Assembly: GCA_963662155.1 (NCBI GenBank)
Contig: OY759261.1
Span: 1,646,227-1,710,226 of the forward strand
Direction: 5' to 3'
From: Lamellibrachia columna
Taxonomy: Eukaryota; Annelida; Polychaeta; Sabellida; Siboglinidae
DNA length: 64,000 bases
Positions within the stretch are counted from its first letter, which is position 1, and every line of letters starts with the position of its first letter. This document shows, piece after piece, positions 22,858 to 34,935 of this stretch. Position numbers and translations under genes: made by a program. Under the pieces are notes generated by a model. The model saw only the letters and a program-made list of their open reading frames with translations. It did no database searches and was not told the DNA's origin.

Positions 22858-23650
22858 ATGCCTCAAGCAGGACAAGAGGCCACTAGTACAGATAAGCCAA
22901 TAACAAAATGTCCGAAAAATATGTCTGAAGCAGGTTATAGATGCGAGTGTTTAAATGCTAGGAGTATAGTAAATAAGAAAAACGAATTAAACATTATGGT
23001 AGAAGATATTGACCCTCACATAATTGGTATAACAGAATCATGGGCCAACACAGACATTACAGATGCTGAATTAGGATTGACAGGATACGTAATGTTTAGG
23101 AGAGATCGAATAGGAAGAAGGGGAGGGGGAGTTATTTTATATGTTAAAGAATCTATTCAGGTTCATGAAATAAAATTAGAAAGCGAAGCAGATTACGATG
23201 AAGCTGTTTGGTGCAAAATAGTTTCAGGGAATTCAAAATTAACTATTGGATTAGTTTTCCGAAGTCCAAACATAAACGAAGAGGATAACACAAAAATACA
23301 AAATGCTATAAAGGAAGTTAGTAAAGGGGAATGTATCATAATGGGAAATTTTAACCATGGACACATACAATGGAAATCTCTAGAGAGTACAGGGGGTGAT
23401 GACCAACAATTTATATTTTTAATTCAGGAGAGCTTCCTTACTCAGCACGTGCTAGAACCAACCAGGGGAGAAAATGTATTAGATATAGTTTTATCATCAC
23501 AAAAATAATTAGTGGACAATGTAAAAATACATGAACCATTGGGTACCAGTGACCACAATCAAATACATTTTGACATCAATGTAAAATCAGAAAGTAAAAA
23601 TAAAAAACGTATAGGAGAAACTTCAACAAAGGTAACTATAAAGATATGAG
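22858..23650 (+). pseudogene. CR1 ORF2, endonuclease part
   Basis: Starts at ATG 22,858. AP-endonuclease motifs: CLNARSIVNKKNEL (the Asn block), GITESW (catalytic Glu), RRGGGVILYV, GLVFRSPN, then MGNFNHGHIQW, where MGDFNH is expected, so the catalytic Asp is replaced by Asn. After VLDIVLSSQK comes an in-frame TAA (23,506-23,508), followed by GTSDHNQIHFDI (the SDH block) in the same frame. Two inactivating changes in one domain. Confidence 0.88.
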
Positions 23651-23824
23651 AAAATACTTAGCAAAGCTAGATTGGAATAACATGCTGATGAATAAGACCG
23701 CATTTGAATGTTGGAATATGCTAAAATATGAAATTGAGAGTATTATCGAAAAATTTGTTCCCTTGAAAAACAAGGAAAACGGTCTAGAAAGAAACACTTG
23801 TCAAAATAAGCTAATAGAAAAATA

Positions 23825-25690
23825 GTGTTTAAGCAAACTATGTGGAGGGTTTATAGGCGTACCAGAAAGGATGAAGACTATGCAAATTACAAAGAGGCAC
23901 TTAACATAGCTACAACTGAAATTAGAAAATCTAAAAGAACCTTTGAAAAAAAATTGGCAGGTAATATAAAAAATGACAGCAAGATGTTCTATGCTTATGT
24001 AAGGAGCAAACAGAACGTTCGAGATAAGGTCGGACCACTGGAAAACAACAGGGGAAACATAATTTCAGAGGGGTTTCAAATGGCATGGGTCCTGAATGAG
24101 TATTTCAGCTCAGTATTTACCACAGAAGATATCAGCTCACTTCCAGTTTCATATACTAAATTTGAGGGAAAACAATCAGAACATTTAGGGCAGTTATTTG
24201 TAACTATTGTAATGATAGCAAACAAAATTAAGAAGATGAAAGATAATAAATCATCTGGAGTTGATGTGATGCCACCAAAACTGCTTAAGGAAATTGTTGA
24301 GCAAATTAGTACACCACTTGCAAAATTGTTTAACTTGTCACTAGAAGAAGGAATAGTTCCTTCAGAATGGAAAGAAGCAAACATTACGCCACTATTTAAG
24401 AAGGGATCGAGGAACAAGCCAGAAAATTACAGACCAGTGAGTTTAACATCAGTTGTATGTAAATTACTCGAAACATTAATTAGAGACCACATGGTGGAAT
24501 TCCTTGTAAAACATAATTTTATAAATACATCTCAACCTGGGTTCCTAAAAGAAAGGTCATGTCTAACCAATCTCTTGTTTTTTTTTAAAGAAATTACAAA
24601 GTGGGTAGATGACGGGTCACCAGTGGATGTTGTCTACTTAGATTTTCAGAAAGCTTTCGATAAAGTGCCACACCAAAGATTGATACTTAAACTAAAAGCC
24701 CATGGTATAGGTAATGATGTAATCAAGTGGACAGAAAAGTGGCATACACACAGAAGACAGAGAGTAATAGTAGACGGTGAGATTTCAAACTGGAAATCGG
24801 TTTTGAGTGGGGTACCGCAGGAATCAGTATTAGGCCTTATACTGTTTTTAATATATATATATATAAATGATCTAGAAGATGACATATCTAGCAAAGTGCT
24901 TAAATTTGCAGATGACACAAAAGTATTCAGAAAGGTTACAAATGATACAGATAAATAAAGTTTACAGGATGATCTAGATAACTTAGTTAAATGGTCAGAA
25001 AAATGGCAAATGTTATTCAATTTTGGGAAGTGCAAATGTATACACATAGGACATGGAAACATGGACGAAGAATATAAAATGGGGGATGCTGTACTAGGTA
25101 GAACCAAACAAGAAAAGGGCTTAGGAGTAACATTTAGTGCTGACATGAAAGTTTCAGAGCAATGTGGGATTGCTGCTTCAAAAGGAAATCAAATTCTAGG
25201 GCTAATTAGGAGAACTATCACGTATAAGGAGAAACAGCTCATTGTGCCCCTGTACAAAGCAATAGTTAGACCACATTTATAATATTGTATTCAAGCATGG
25301 AGGCCGTATCGTAAAAAGGACATAGACAAGATAGAAAGAATGCAACGAATGAGCAACCAAAATGATTCCAGAATTGAGAGACCTTAGTTACGAAAGTCGC
25401 TTATTACAATGTGGTTTGACAACACTAGAGACCAGGAGACTAAGAGGAGACCAAATAGAAGTATTTAAAATAGTGAACGGTTATGAGGATGTTGATAGGA
25501 ATATGTTCTTCAAACTTAAATAAGGCAGTAGAACCAGATGACACAAAGCAGCATTAGTTAAGGAGCAGTGTAGGTTGGACATGAGAAAGTACTCTTTCTC
25601 AAAGAGGGTGATAAATGAATGGAACAAACTGCCAAATGATTGTGTTAATGCTAGTAGTGTGAATATGTTTAAACATAGAATTGACATATA
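23825..25690 (+). pseudogene. CR1 ORF2, reverse transcriptase part
   Basis: RT fingers and palm: NKSSGVDVMPPKLLKEI, SEWKEANITPLFKKGS, NYRPVSLTSVVCKLLETLI, VYLDFQKAFDKVPHQRL, LSGVPQESVLG (Gly of GVPQG changed to Glu) and the catalytic [10 protein letters not shown] stop follows at 24,956. The frame continues as KWSEKWQMLFNFGKCKCIHI and KAIVRPHL, then a stop replaces Glu before YCIQAWRPYRKKDIDK, and later frameshifts break the thumb. Just before FADD the frame reads LIYIYIND, with a 6-bp TA expansion of the usual LIYIND. Confidence 0.9.
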
Positions 25691-25816
25691 TTTGATAAGG
25701 GTGGGCTACACATAGATGAGAAAATTGTTGGACTCTCGATAAGCCAATGGCTTCCTTGTCCACTTTGCCATCTGGAACTTGTTGTTTGGGATGGCAATCT
25801 TGTTAAATCTTGTTAA

Positions 25817-25900
25817 TGTCTTACGTACCTCTACATGTCTTACGTACCTCGACATGTCTTACGCACCTCGGCATGTCTTACTTACCTCGACATGTCTTGC
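25817..25900. repeat. 19-bp tandem repeat, 4-5 copies, in R copy 1
   Basis: Units of GTCTTACGTACCTCGACAT (19 bp). R copy 3 has a single version at about 62,937-62,955, so this is a local expansion at the LINE 3' junction. Confidence 0.85.
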
Positions 25901-26164
25901 TATCACACAACCCTGTTCCAAGAGCTACAGAATCAATTCCGGGGCATAGACACAGTATCTTAATTCCACGGGCTGCGTCATACTGTTAGATCACCCTACT
26001 TGACTAGTGTCGAAGTCAAATGAAACTATATTTGTATACACCTATTCCTATACTTGCCAATGGGATATGGCCATGTTGTGGTCATCCAAAGTTATGTAAC
26101 ATAGGTTGACCTTTGTTTACTTAACTAGTCTTTCTGACAAAACAGCACGTTAGTGCGTTCTACT

Positions 26165-26300
26165 ATCGTCCACGTCATTCATATATATTAAGAATAATAA
26201 AGGTCCTAATACTGATCCTTGTTTTCCCCCACTCATAGCTGATTTCCAGTTTGAAACCTCCCCGTCTACTACAAAACGTTGTCTTCTCTCAGTCAATGGT
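26165..26300 (-). mobile_element. LINE RT fragment
   Basis: The minus strand reads LTERRQRFVVDGEVSNWKSA, then a changed GGKQGSVLGPLLFLIYMNDV, which is the RT block ahead of the catalytic FADD. It is about 45 codons and isolated. It is close in style to the CR1 family here, but the sequence differs. Confidence 0.75.
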
Positions 26301-27039
26301 AATGATATTTTAGCGCAGTATAAGTATTTTATATATTATAAGTACTGTTATATTATTTCCGATATTATGATCAATATATAATGTAGTATAGCATAAAACA
26401 AAAAAATGGACTGTCGTATAGTTGCCACTTTTACTAGTCGTATGTGTGCGTGTGCGTGCGTGTGCGTCCACGTGAGCATGTGTGCGTGCGTGCCATGTGT
26501 TCCAGATCTTGAGTTGATGCGAACATCCTTCAAAATACACTGGCAATAATGTTATGTTAGGTAAGTAGTTCTATAATATATGCATCTTTTCAATTTGAGA
26601 CAGGTTCGCCAACTCCGAATATTGCATCATCGAATTTACATCACTGGTGATGTCAATCAGTAACACACACGATGCGTTCTGTGCCTATACACGCCTGTTG
26701 TCGTTACCGCTCGTACACATCAACGTAACACAGTTTAGTACAATCCAGTGCATACTGTCTGAAACAGTCACTTGCAGTAACCAAAGCCGAATACCGCCCA
26801 TCAATTTATCAAACACCTTTGTTTCATCGTCACGACATAACGTGTAAGTCTAATCACATGTAAGTCTCTAGTTTAAAGTAAACTATGGAAAAACACACAC
26901 ATTCTATGTTTAACATAAAAACTCTGAAAAGGTGACTTCAATTTTAATGTATTAACCTGTGAAATATAATATTTTGCTTTCGACTGTAGTGTATATTTGT
27001 ACCATGGAAAATACCTAAACCATGTCATTAATTCACGAA
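26301..27039. other. No gene recognised; GT-rich tract
   Basis: A degenerate (GTGC/GTGT)n tract lies at about 26,440-26,500. The rest is AT-rich without features. Confidence 0.6.
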
Positions 27040-27405
27040 CCTGCGTCAGAGGCCATTAATCTGAATATAATCCATCCTGAGTATGTGTGTGTACGCTCTC
27101 AGCTAATCTGGCTAATTAATTACCTTTCCGAAAGACGGCAATTTGTCCAATTCGATGATATAATGTCTGACTCATTAACTATTTCAACAGGTGTCCCGCA
27201 GTGGTCAGTATATATGTCCCCTATTATTAACTCTCTATATAAAAATTATATTCATCATGCTAACGATAAATTCAAGGCGATAATATATGCTTATAATATC
27301 ACTGTTGTCGGACCACTTTGATACATTAGACTGGACTCCACACATTGACAGAATATCAAATAAAATATCACGAACTTTGGGAGTCATTTATAAACAACCA
27401 GTAGT
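27040..27405 (+). mobile_element. LINE RT fragment, CR1/Jockey-like
   Basis: The frame LIWLINYLSERRQFVQFDDI, then TISTGVPQWSVYMSPI (degraded GVPQGS block) and AYNITVVG (degraded catalytic ADDT block). Directly after, in another frame, comes DWTPHIDRISNKISRTLGVI, the block that follows the RT core. Both catalytic Asp residues are lost. Confidence 0.78.
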
Positions 27406-28519
27406 CTAATATCAGAAAATATAAATTGCAAACGTCTAATAACATTGCAAATTGCAACAATGCCTCTGTGCACCAAAAGAAGACAAACTGAACTGATGTA
27501 TAAGCATGTAAATTTGTCTCATGTGGTATTTATTCAAAACAAAGACAAACAAACTTGATTCAAATTGCCACACATTCCATTTGTTGCAATTTGGACAAAT
27601 ATTCTCACCTCTACCCCTTCAAATGATATACATGTTGGGGGGGGGGTGTAATGTTTAGTCACTGGTAGACAAACAACAAATATAATCTATTTGTTGGTTT
27701 AATGGGTATTATTATATAAAAGCATGTGATTTATTAATTGTTAACTGCAGTTAAGAAGGGACTCCAAACAAAAACTGATTTAATGAGTCATACCATGTAT
27801 GTAGGCTTGTAAAATGGAGGGGTTTGTAAAACGTAGCCATTTGTTTGTAGGTGTAGGCATTTGTTTGTCACTGGTATACTAACTACAAATATATGTTACC
27901 ATGTCTGTATATTTGTATAATGGAGAGGTTTTATGAAAGATAACCGTATGTTTGGAGTTCCCATTTGTTTGTAGGGGTAGGCATTCGTTTGTCTTCAAGT
28001 ATAAATAACATATTATATAAAATTATATTTTATGCGTCTACGGAAAACGTCCTACTTTACTATCGGAAATATTTTCCTAATAGAAAAATATGTGACAATG
28101 ATTAACTTAAGATGATCCTTATTTAATTAATTGATTAGACCATATCCACCAAGTCCAGATCTGGAGGACTCCTAACTGACCCTTGATTGCAATTGCTAAC
28201 AATTACTCAAGTGCTTCATAACAATGAACTCAGTGTGGGTTCAGTGAAAACATGCAGCATGTCTCATGAAGCCATGAAACATGCTAGTCTGGGTCTGAGA
28301 AAGCAGGGAATGAGGGAGCAGAGATAAGAGAAATGCTAAACAAAGAAATGTAGCCAGTGTACTGATAGGTAACCCATCCTCCTGCTGGTTGCTTTGTTTT
28401 AATTGAAGTAAATGTTATTGTTGATGAAATAAAGAAGTATTTTACAGTTTGTCTTGATTTAAATAATGAATAAATGCATAATACTGCTGCTTATGTGTTT
28501 TCATCGCTTTGACCATCAC
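27406..28519. other. No gene recognised
   Basis: Contains a G9 run near 27,637 and several irregular copies of TTTGTTTGTCACTGGTA/CATTTGTTTGTAGG between 27,655 and 28,010, a weak local repeat. The 28,140-28,500 part has no recognisable motif. Confidence 0.5.
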
Positions 28520-29814
28520 TATTATAAAACACATAACGTATAGAAAACTTTAACGACTGCTTAGCAAAACTTAATGTTTTCACTGAAAGTATCAACAGTA
28601 TTTGTATTACTCTTGTGTTGGGACTTCAAATCTAACCTTGCTAAACAAACTATGCTTGGAGAGCTACTGCACTGATAATTGTATCTTAATTTTACACAAG
28701 GACGAACTCCCTGGAGATACGTATACATGTGTAAGCTCAGCATCTTCTTGGCTAGATCATGCTGTACGCATTTATGATGAAAAAGACTGCATTACTGATA
28801 TAGAAGTTAAGTACGCATGTACTCTGTGTGATCACCATCCAGTGCAATGTACATTTACACTCGGTGAGTTGCTTGAATGTGAGGATAATGCAATCAATGA
28901 ATCAAATCCCCGTATACAGTGGGAACTTTCCTCCAACAAGATTGAATACTATGAGAGTTGCACTTATGAGGGTTAGTGTAATATTGTTCTCATCGATGGA
29001 GTTAAATGTAATAACGTCAACTGTTAAAATCATAACCTTACTGCTGACATTGAAACATTTTATGATGAGGTCAGGAAGTACCTTGTACCTTGGAAAAGGA
29101 ATGTTTGGACTGATCATGTAAATCATTTGCATATGGCAGCTAGATATGCATATCTCTTATGGAAGGACATTGGCAAACCCAGACTGGGTGTTGTTTATGA
29201 TGTTACGCGACACGCTAAGTCTAACTTCAAAAATGTACTTAGAGTATGCAAGAATCATAAAACGTCATTATTGCGGATAAAATTGCTGGTAAAATCAATG
29301 CAAAAAATGATAGGGATTTCTGGAGGGATATCAAAAACTCCCCAAACAGTAGTATTAAATTTCCTAACGTTGTGGGTAATGTACATGACAGACAAAGCAT
29401 AAGTGGTATGTGGCAAGAACACTATAGCCAGATCATTAATGTGGATAGAGGGAGTTGTAGCAAGGAATTGCATGCTGATCTATATAAGGAACATTCAGCT
29501 TTGGACCAAGGAATGAGGGTGAATACTAATGGAATTTGAGAAATTATCGAACACATAATACGTCCCTTGGTTGTGACGGCATAACTAGGGAGCATATGAA
29601 GTTGGCAGACAGACAGCTACCAGTATTATTGGCTTTGTTGATGTCTGCCATATCAATACATGGTTACGTACCGAAAACTAAAATATGTCATTGTTCCTAT
29701 TATCAAAGATACAAATAAACGTGTCAGTGACAGGGATAACAATAGACCGATATGTATGTCTAATGTATTCATTCAAATAGTTGAAAAATACTGTACAAAC
29801 GGATGCAAAGTCAT

Positions 29815-30140
29815 CTATATATGTATATATGGAGTGAGCCGTCGAACGACGGATCTCATCCCGAGTCAATTGTTTTTTTCTCTGGTGACTGTGCAAGCCG
29901 ATGTAAACGCATCTGATTATGTCCCTTATTGTTGCCATCGTTGTACGTCAACAAACGTGTCTGGACAGCCAACGTTTGCTAACAGTTTCCAGAGTCCAGT
30001 TCTGTTGACTGAGTCAAAAGCCTCTGTAAGGTCTATGAACAACAAGTAGAGGTCTTGGTTTTGTTCGCGACACTTTTCTTGTATTTGTCGCATTGCGAAG
30101 ATCATGTCAGTAGTACGTCTTGCCCGGAAGCCACAAAGTC
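29815..30140 (-). mobile_element. RTE-like RT fragment inserted antisense into LINE d
   Basis: The minus strand encodes GFRARRTTDMIFAMRQIQEK, CREQNQDLYLLFIDLTEAFD and SVNRTGLWKLLANVGCPDTF. This is the RT block with the first catalytic Asp (LFIDLTEAFD) typical of RTE-type LINEs. It interrupts the host LINE between its NRPICMSNV and AYFDVSKAFD blocks. Confidence 0.78.
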
Positions 30141-30335
30141 ATCTACAAACCACATGTAGCCAATTTGGGTCCAAACCTAAACATGGGACATAAATGTGTG
30201 TAATTGTGTTGAAGGAGCACCTTCGATATTATGTTCAACATGGGTCATGCATGTATGTTGCCTACTTTGATGTATCGAAGGCATTTGACAGGGTGAATCA
30301 CACAAAGCTATTTTTGAAGTTACTAAAACTTTAGC

Positions 30336-30820
30336 GTATCGCAAATCCGTTTAATTGGTATCCAAATATGTAGAGTGTGTATAGTTCATGTAACATCCGC
30401 AGTCGATTTAATAAAAAAATGCCTATTTTTGTTCAAACCATCGAAAGAATTGACTTTAGTCGTTAGATCTGGTAAGGATCACAATAGTGGATTTCCAAAA
30501 AGGTACTAGTAAACACTGTGTGGGTCAATGCTGACCATGGGCGTGACTTCCTTCCTCTCTCCAATCACATGACAAAGTTCTGAAATTTCACCAAGGAAGA
30601 AAATAAAAAATTTTCAGCATTTCGATTTTCACTTCAGTTAATGCGTAAAGAAGCATTAATTAATTTAATAGTTTGTCCGGATGATTTAACAAAAACTATA
30701 TATAAGAGTTGCACACAAGTGATAGCATGTTGCAGTGGACATTAGGTAGGTTTTGTTTTTCGCAACATTTTTCTGAAATGAGACTAGCAAAAAATCGAAT
30801 TGCTTAAGCACCTTTAAGAG
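30336..30820 (+). repeat. Dispersed element E, copy 7 (most complete)
   Basis: Runs from GCGTATCGCAAATCCGTT through GACTTTAGTCGTTAGATCTG, CATTTCGATTTTCACTTCAG and TAGGTAGGTTTTG to ATTGCTTAAGCACCTTTAAG. It shows E without a tandem array. It sits inside LINE d. Confidence 0.8.
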
Positions 30821-31257
30821 TATTGAATACAGCTATTTTTATGTAACCTTTGTACTGCGCATTAAGTGGATACGCGCAATTTATCAACCTTTGTAAACCT
30901 TTTACATTTTTATTTTATTGCATTGTTACTATGGACATAATGTATATTGATTGTATGTTTTGTCTGAAATAAAAGGTTGATTGATTAATTTCTTCGTCTG
31001 ACTTGTGTTCGACAGTTGCTTCTTTAATCTTTTCGCAAACTCTTGTCTCACCGACTTTTGTTTTGATGTCTTCCTCCATCTGCCTTATCCTATTGTCAAC
31101 CTTTATAAGGAATTCCTAGCTTCGTTCTTCACAATGTCTTTCCATTTTAAAGTTTTGCATTACTTCCCCATCGCACGGTGGGCAGAACCAGTGGATGTGA
31201 TATTTCTCGTTCATTATTTGTAATAAATGTCTGTCACGTTTACACAGTTTATACAAA

Positions 31258-33400
31258 GTGCTTGTCACAGTGTTTACATTATATCAGCTGATGGTTGTCA
31301 CAGTGTTCAATTTCTACAAGCTTGTGGTTGTCAAAGTGTTCACATTCTACCAGCTTGTGGTTGTCACAATGTTTACATTATATCAACTAGTGGTTGTCAC
31401 AGTGTTCACATTCTACCAGCTGGTGGTTGTCAAAGTGTTCACATTCTACCAGCTTGTGGATATCACAGTATTCACATTCTACCAGCATATGGTTGTCACA
31501 GTGTTTACATTCTACCAACTTGTGGTTGTCACAGTGTTCACATTCTACCAGCATATGGTTGTCACAGTGTTCACATTCTACCAGCTTGTGGTTGTCACAG
31601 TGTTTACATTCTACCAGCTGGTGGTTGTCACAGTATTCACATTCTACCAGCATATGGTTGTCACAGTGTTCACATCCTACCAGCTTGTGGTTGTTACAGT
31701 GTTTACATCTTACCAGCTTGTGGTTGTCACAGTATTCACATTCTACCAGCATATGGTTGTCACAGTGTTTACATCCTACCAGCTTGTGTTTGTCACAGTG
31801 TTCACAGTCTACCAGCTTGTGGTTGTCACAGTGTTCACATTCTACCAGCTTGTGGTTGTCACAGTGTTCACATTCTACCAGCTTTTGGTTGTCACAGTGT
31901 TTACATTCTACCAGCTGGTGGTTGTCAAAGTGTTCACATTCTACCAGCTTTTGGTTGTCACAGTGTTCACATCCTACCAGTTTGTGGTTGTCACAGTGTT
32001 CACATCCTACCAGCTTGTGGTTGTCACAGTGTTCACAGTCTACCAGCTTGTGGTTGTCACAGTGTTCACATTCTACCAGCTTGTGGTTGTCACAGTGTTT
32101 ACATCCTACCAGCTTGTGGTTGTCACAGTGTTCACATCCTACCAGCTTGTGGTTGTCACAGTGTTCACATCCTACCAGCTTGTGGTTGTCACAGTGTTCA
32201 CAGTCTACCAGCTTTTGGTTGTCACAGTGTTCACATCCTACCAGCTTGTGGTTGTCACAGTGTTCACATCCTACCAGCTTGTGGTTGTCACAGTGTTCAC
32301 ATCCTACCAGCTTGTGGTTGTCACAGTGTTCACATTCTACCAGCTTTTGGTTGTCACAGTGTTCACATCCTACCAGCTTGTGGTTGTCACAGTGTTCACA
32401 GTCTACCAGCATTTGGTTGTCACAGTGTTCACATCCTACCAGCTTGTGGTTGTCACAGTGTTCACATCCTACCAGCTTGTGGTTGTCACAGTGTTCACAT
32501 TCTACCAGCTTTTGGTTGTCACAGTGTTCACATCCTACCAGCTTGTGGTTGTCACAGTGTTCACATCCTACCAGCTTGTGGTTGTCACAGTGTTCACATC
32601 CTACCAGCTTGTGGTTGTCACAGTGTTCACAGTCTACCAGCTTTTGGTTGTCACAGTGTTCACATCCTACCAGCTTGTGGTTGTCACAGTGTTCATATCC
32701 TACCAGCTTGTGGTTGTCACAGTGTTCACATTCTACCAGCTTTTGGTTGTCACAGTGTTCACATCCTACCAGCTTGTGGTTGTCACAGTGTTCACATTCT
32801 ACCAGCTTTTGGTTGTCACAGTGTTCACATCCTACCAGCTTGTGGTTGTCACAGTGTTCACATCCTACCAGCTTGTGGTTGTCACAGTGTTCACAGTCTA
32901 CCAGCTTGTGGTTGTCACAGTATTCACATTCTACCAGCATATGGTTGTCACAGTGTTTACATCCTACCAGCTTGTGGTTGTCACAGTGTTCACAGTCTAC
33001 CAGCTTGTGGTTGTCACAGTGTTCACATTCTACCAGCTTGTGGTTGTCACAGTGTTCACATTCTACCAGCTTTTGGTTGTCACAGTGTTTACATTCTACC
33101 AGCTGGTGGTTGTCAAAGTGTTCACATTCTACCAGCTTGTGGTTGTCACAGTGTTCACATCCTACGAGCTGGTGGTTGTCACAGTGTTCACATTCTACCA
33201 GCTGGTGGTTGTCACAGTGTTCACATCCTACCAGCTTGTGGTTGTCACAGTGTTCACATCCTACCAGATTGTGGTTGTCACAGTGTTCACATCCTACCAG
33301 CTTGTGGTTGTCACAGTGTTCACATCCTACCAGATTGTGGTTGTCACAGTGTTCACATCCTACCAGCTTGTGGTTGTCACAGTGTTCACAGTCTCCCTCG
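31258..33400. repeat. 33-bp minisatellite, ~65 copies, with higher-order structure
   Basis: The unit is CAGCTTGTGGTTGTCACAGT followed by GTTCACATCCTAC (33 bp). Variants at fixed positions (TTCTAC, GTCTAC, TCCTAC; CTTGTGG, CTTTTGG, CATATGG, CTGGTGG; GTTTAC) occur in ordered blocks. A block of about 7 units at 31,741-31,950 recurs at 32,929-33,140, an offset of 1,188 bp, which is exactly 36 units. All three plus frames and one minus frame are open over long distances (up to 741 codons) only because 33 is a multiple of 3 and the unit has no stops. I do not call these genes. Confidence 0.95.
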
Positions 33401-34265
33401 AATATTGTTTTGCATCCCTGACAGTTTCATCTTTCATCGTTTTCTAATCTGAACACGTTTAGTCTTCGCCCTGATCGCCTTGTTTGCTTTGCTTCCTTTT
33501 CATTGTTCTCGTACACTAACCCATTCACTGTTATTTTGGGTTTTAGATGTTCTACGCCATGCCTTACCCCCTATATATGTTTAATACTTTGAGATATACT
33601 TGATTTTAAGTTACCAACCGTGCTGTGCAGGGAGTCAAGGCAGAGCCTGAAAGAATAAAACAGAGACAATTGTAAGGGGTCACCCAGGGCGCCTCTGTGT
33701 TTAGATCGTGCCTTGACTGAATGGCCTGATTAGTAAACACTGCAACTGGACTTTCTTTATTCGACAGAAATAAATGCATATTACGACTTTTTTTAACATA
33801 AAAACTTTCCAGGAGAATCTCACTAAGGCTTAAAGAATATGCCATTAGCGTGAGAACCACCTGCAATAGTTGTTTTCCGCGTGCGTTCATTGCCTACAAC
33901 ATGTTTTACAGCATTGTCAAAGTTTATTGTCACTGTTTATCGGAAGACAGGACTTGGTGATCATTTGTAGCCTAGGTGCATATGCAGCAGTTAGTGTTTG
34001 TGCAGGAATTTTTGTAAAGTGTTAGTGGGTATTGCTTTGTGTACGAAGACAAACCGTGGAGACTATGCGTATACATTTTATCCACAATGCATGGTGGCAT
34101 TTTTTTAGTAAAGCTGGTAAGTGGTATCTAATGCATTTTCTGGTTCTCGAAGTATGACTGTATCGGATAGCGATTTGATTACATTACCTTGTGGGAATAT
34201 CATGATAAACAGCATTTTGCAAAAATAGTGATTGAACAATCATAGGAACGCGTTTATTAACGAAT
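33401..34265. other. No gene recognised
   Basis: No motif found. A minus-strand frame at 33,606-33,890 (94 codons) has no recognisable domain. Confidence 0.55.
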
Positions 34266-34935
34266 TTATTTATTTTTAAATGTCAAGCATTGACGCGTGA
34301 AAATGTCTTCAATTTTGAGTAGGTTGAGAAATGTCGTGATAGGTTCCGTGTGTGAAATGTATTTACTACGGGGAATTATTCTGATTGCCCTTTTCTCTAG
34401 TTTGGAAAGTCTATTCGTATCAAAATCTATTCGTATCAAAGTCCCATAATAGATCAAGATAATCCCCAATGTTTTGCCTATCATTCACTTTCAGCAGATC
34501 AAGGTTAAAATCTCATATCCAACTATTATTGTTTCTGAACTTTCCTTTCCTAATTTTGACAGAATAAGTGTCAATTCATCAATAAAATATGTTTTTTTAA
34601 GATCCCATAAATATCAAGAAACAAACCTTCCAAAATATCTGATGACTCTTATAAATTCCTTATGTTGTACTGGTAACGTTCATGTAGATATATAATTAAG
34701 CCGCCATGACCTGAACAGTTTTTTACCTTGATGAATGATATTATAATTAGGAATATGATATTGAGATAAGTCTGAATCTTCCGAGAGCCAGCTTTCCTGT
34801 AGAAACATTGCACTAAACCAGTGCCTTTGTTGCATACGTCCAGTAGAGGTGGAGAGAGGTAGCTGAACTTTGCATTAATGTTTTGAATATTTAAGTTGAA
34901 AACGATAAAATTATCTTTAGTAGAAGCAAGCAAAC
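34266..34935 (-). mobile_element. LINE e, internally deleted: endonuclease start fused to RT end
   Basis: Reading the minus strand: IVFNLNIQNINAKFSYLSPL (endonuclease start), FLQESWLSEDSDLSQYHIPN (catalytic Glu in QESW), CSGHGGLIIYLHE, then DFNLDLLKVNDRQNIG (the GDFN block) near 34,510. The next 60 codons are the extreme C-terminus of a LINE (FDTNRLSKLEKRAIRIIPRS, KYISHTEP, LKIEDIFTRQCL). All of RT is missing between about 34,480 and 34,440, with frameshifts. Confidence 0.75.

Larger units (their letters stand above)
21892..25816 (+). mobile_element. CR1-like LINE, copy 1 (B1), near full length, inactive
   Basis: Order: purine-rich leader (21,900-22,290), ORF1 with an SGNH/esterase domain, ORF2 with endonuclease and RT, and a 3' UTR ending in tandem ATCTTGTTAA units. 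Short terminal direct repeats at the 3' end and an ORF1 esterase are known features of CR1 elements. Other copies of the same family occur at 44,156-44,390, 57,973-60,297 and 59,530-59,939. Stops and frameshifts in both ORFs show that it is dead. Confidence 0.9.
18225..25946 (-). repeat. LTR-like repeat R, copy 1 (~1.6 kb), split by two LINEs
   Basis: Removing LINE b (18,905-21,097 with one target duplication) and CR1 copy 1 (21,892-25,816) leaves about 1,604 bp. This aligns in order with R copy 3 (61,432-63,002, 1,571 bp): CCAGAATA...CATTTTATTAA at one end, CCGTACGCTTGTGGCTATCT, AACATCACATCCGCGTCACT-like sequence, CTACCAACCCTATAATAAAA, CGACCAGGGAATTA, and ACAACCCTGTT...GGGGCA at the other end. 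Copies 2 and 3 flank a Ty3/gypsy interior, so copy 1 is best read as a solo LTR. No TG...CA termini could be fixed with certainty. Confidence 0.6.
28520..30990 (+). mobile_element. LINE d, degraded and nested by two other elements
   Basis: Endonuclease C-terminal half at 28,520-28,976 (GDFKSNLA near 28,618; ASSWLDHAVRIYD; CDHHPVQC, the SDH-like block). Linker at 29,040-29,400 (WKRNVWTDHVNHLHMAARYA). RT start at 29,560-29,780 (LGCDGITREHMKLADRQLPV; VPIIKDTNKRVSDRDNNRPI). RT continues at 30,190-30,335 (YVAYFDVSKAFDRVNHTKLF). Between the RT parts lies an antisense LINE piece, and after 30,335 an E element. The likely 3' end is at 30,830-30,990 (GAAATAAAAGGTTGATTGAT). Many stops; dead. Confidence 0.75.

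Noticed and set aside
31227..33452. A 741-codon plus-strand open frame (and two overlapping ones of 729 and 675 codons, plus 517 codons on the minus strand)
   Set aside because: All are translations of the 33-bp array. Open frames in several phases at once follow from a stop-free unit whose length is a multiple of 3.
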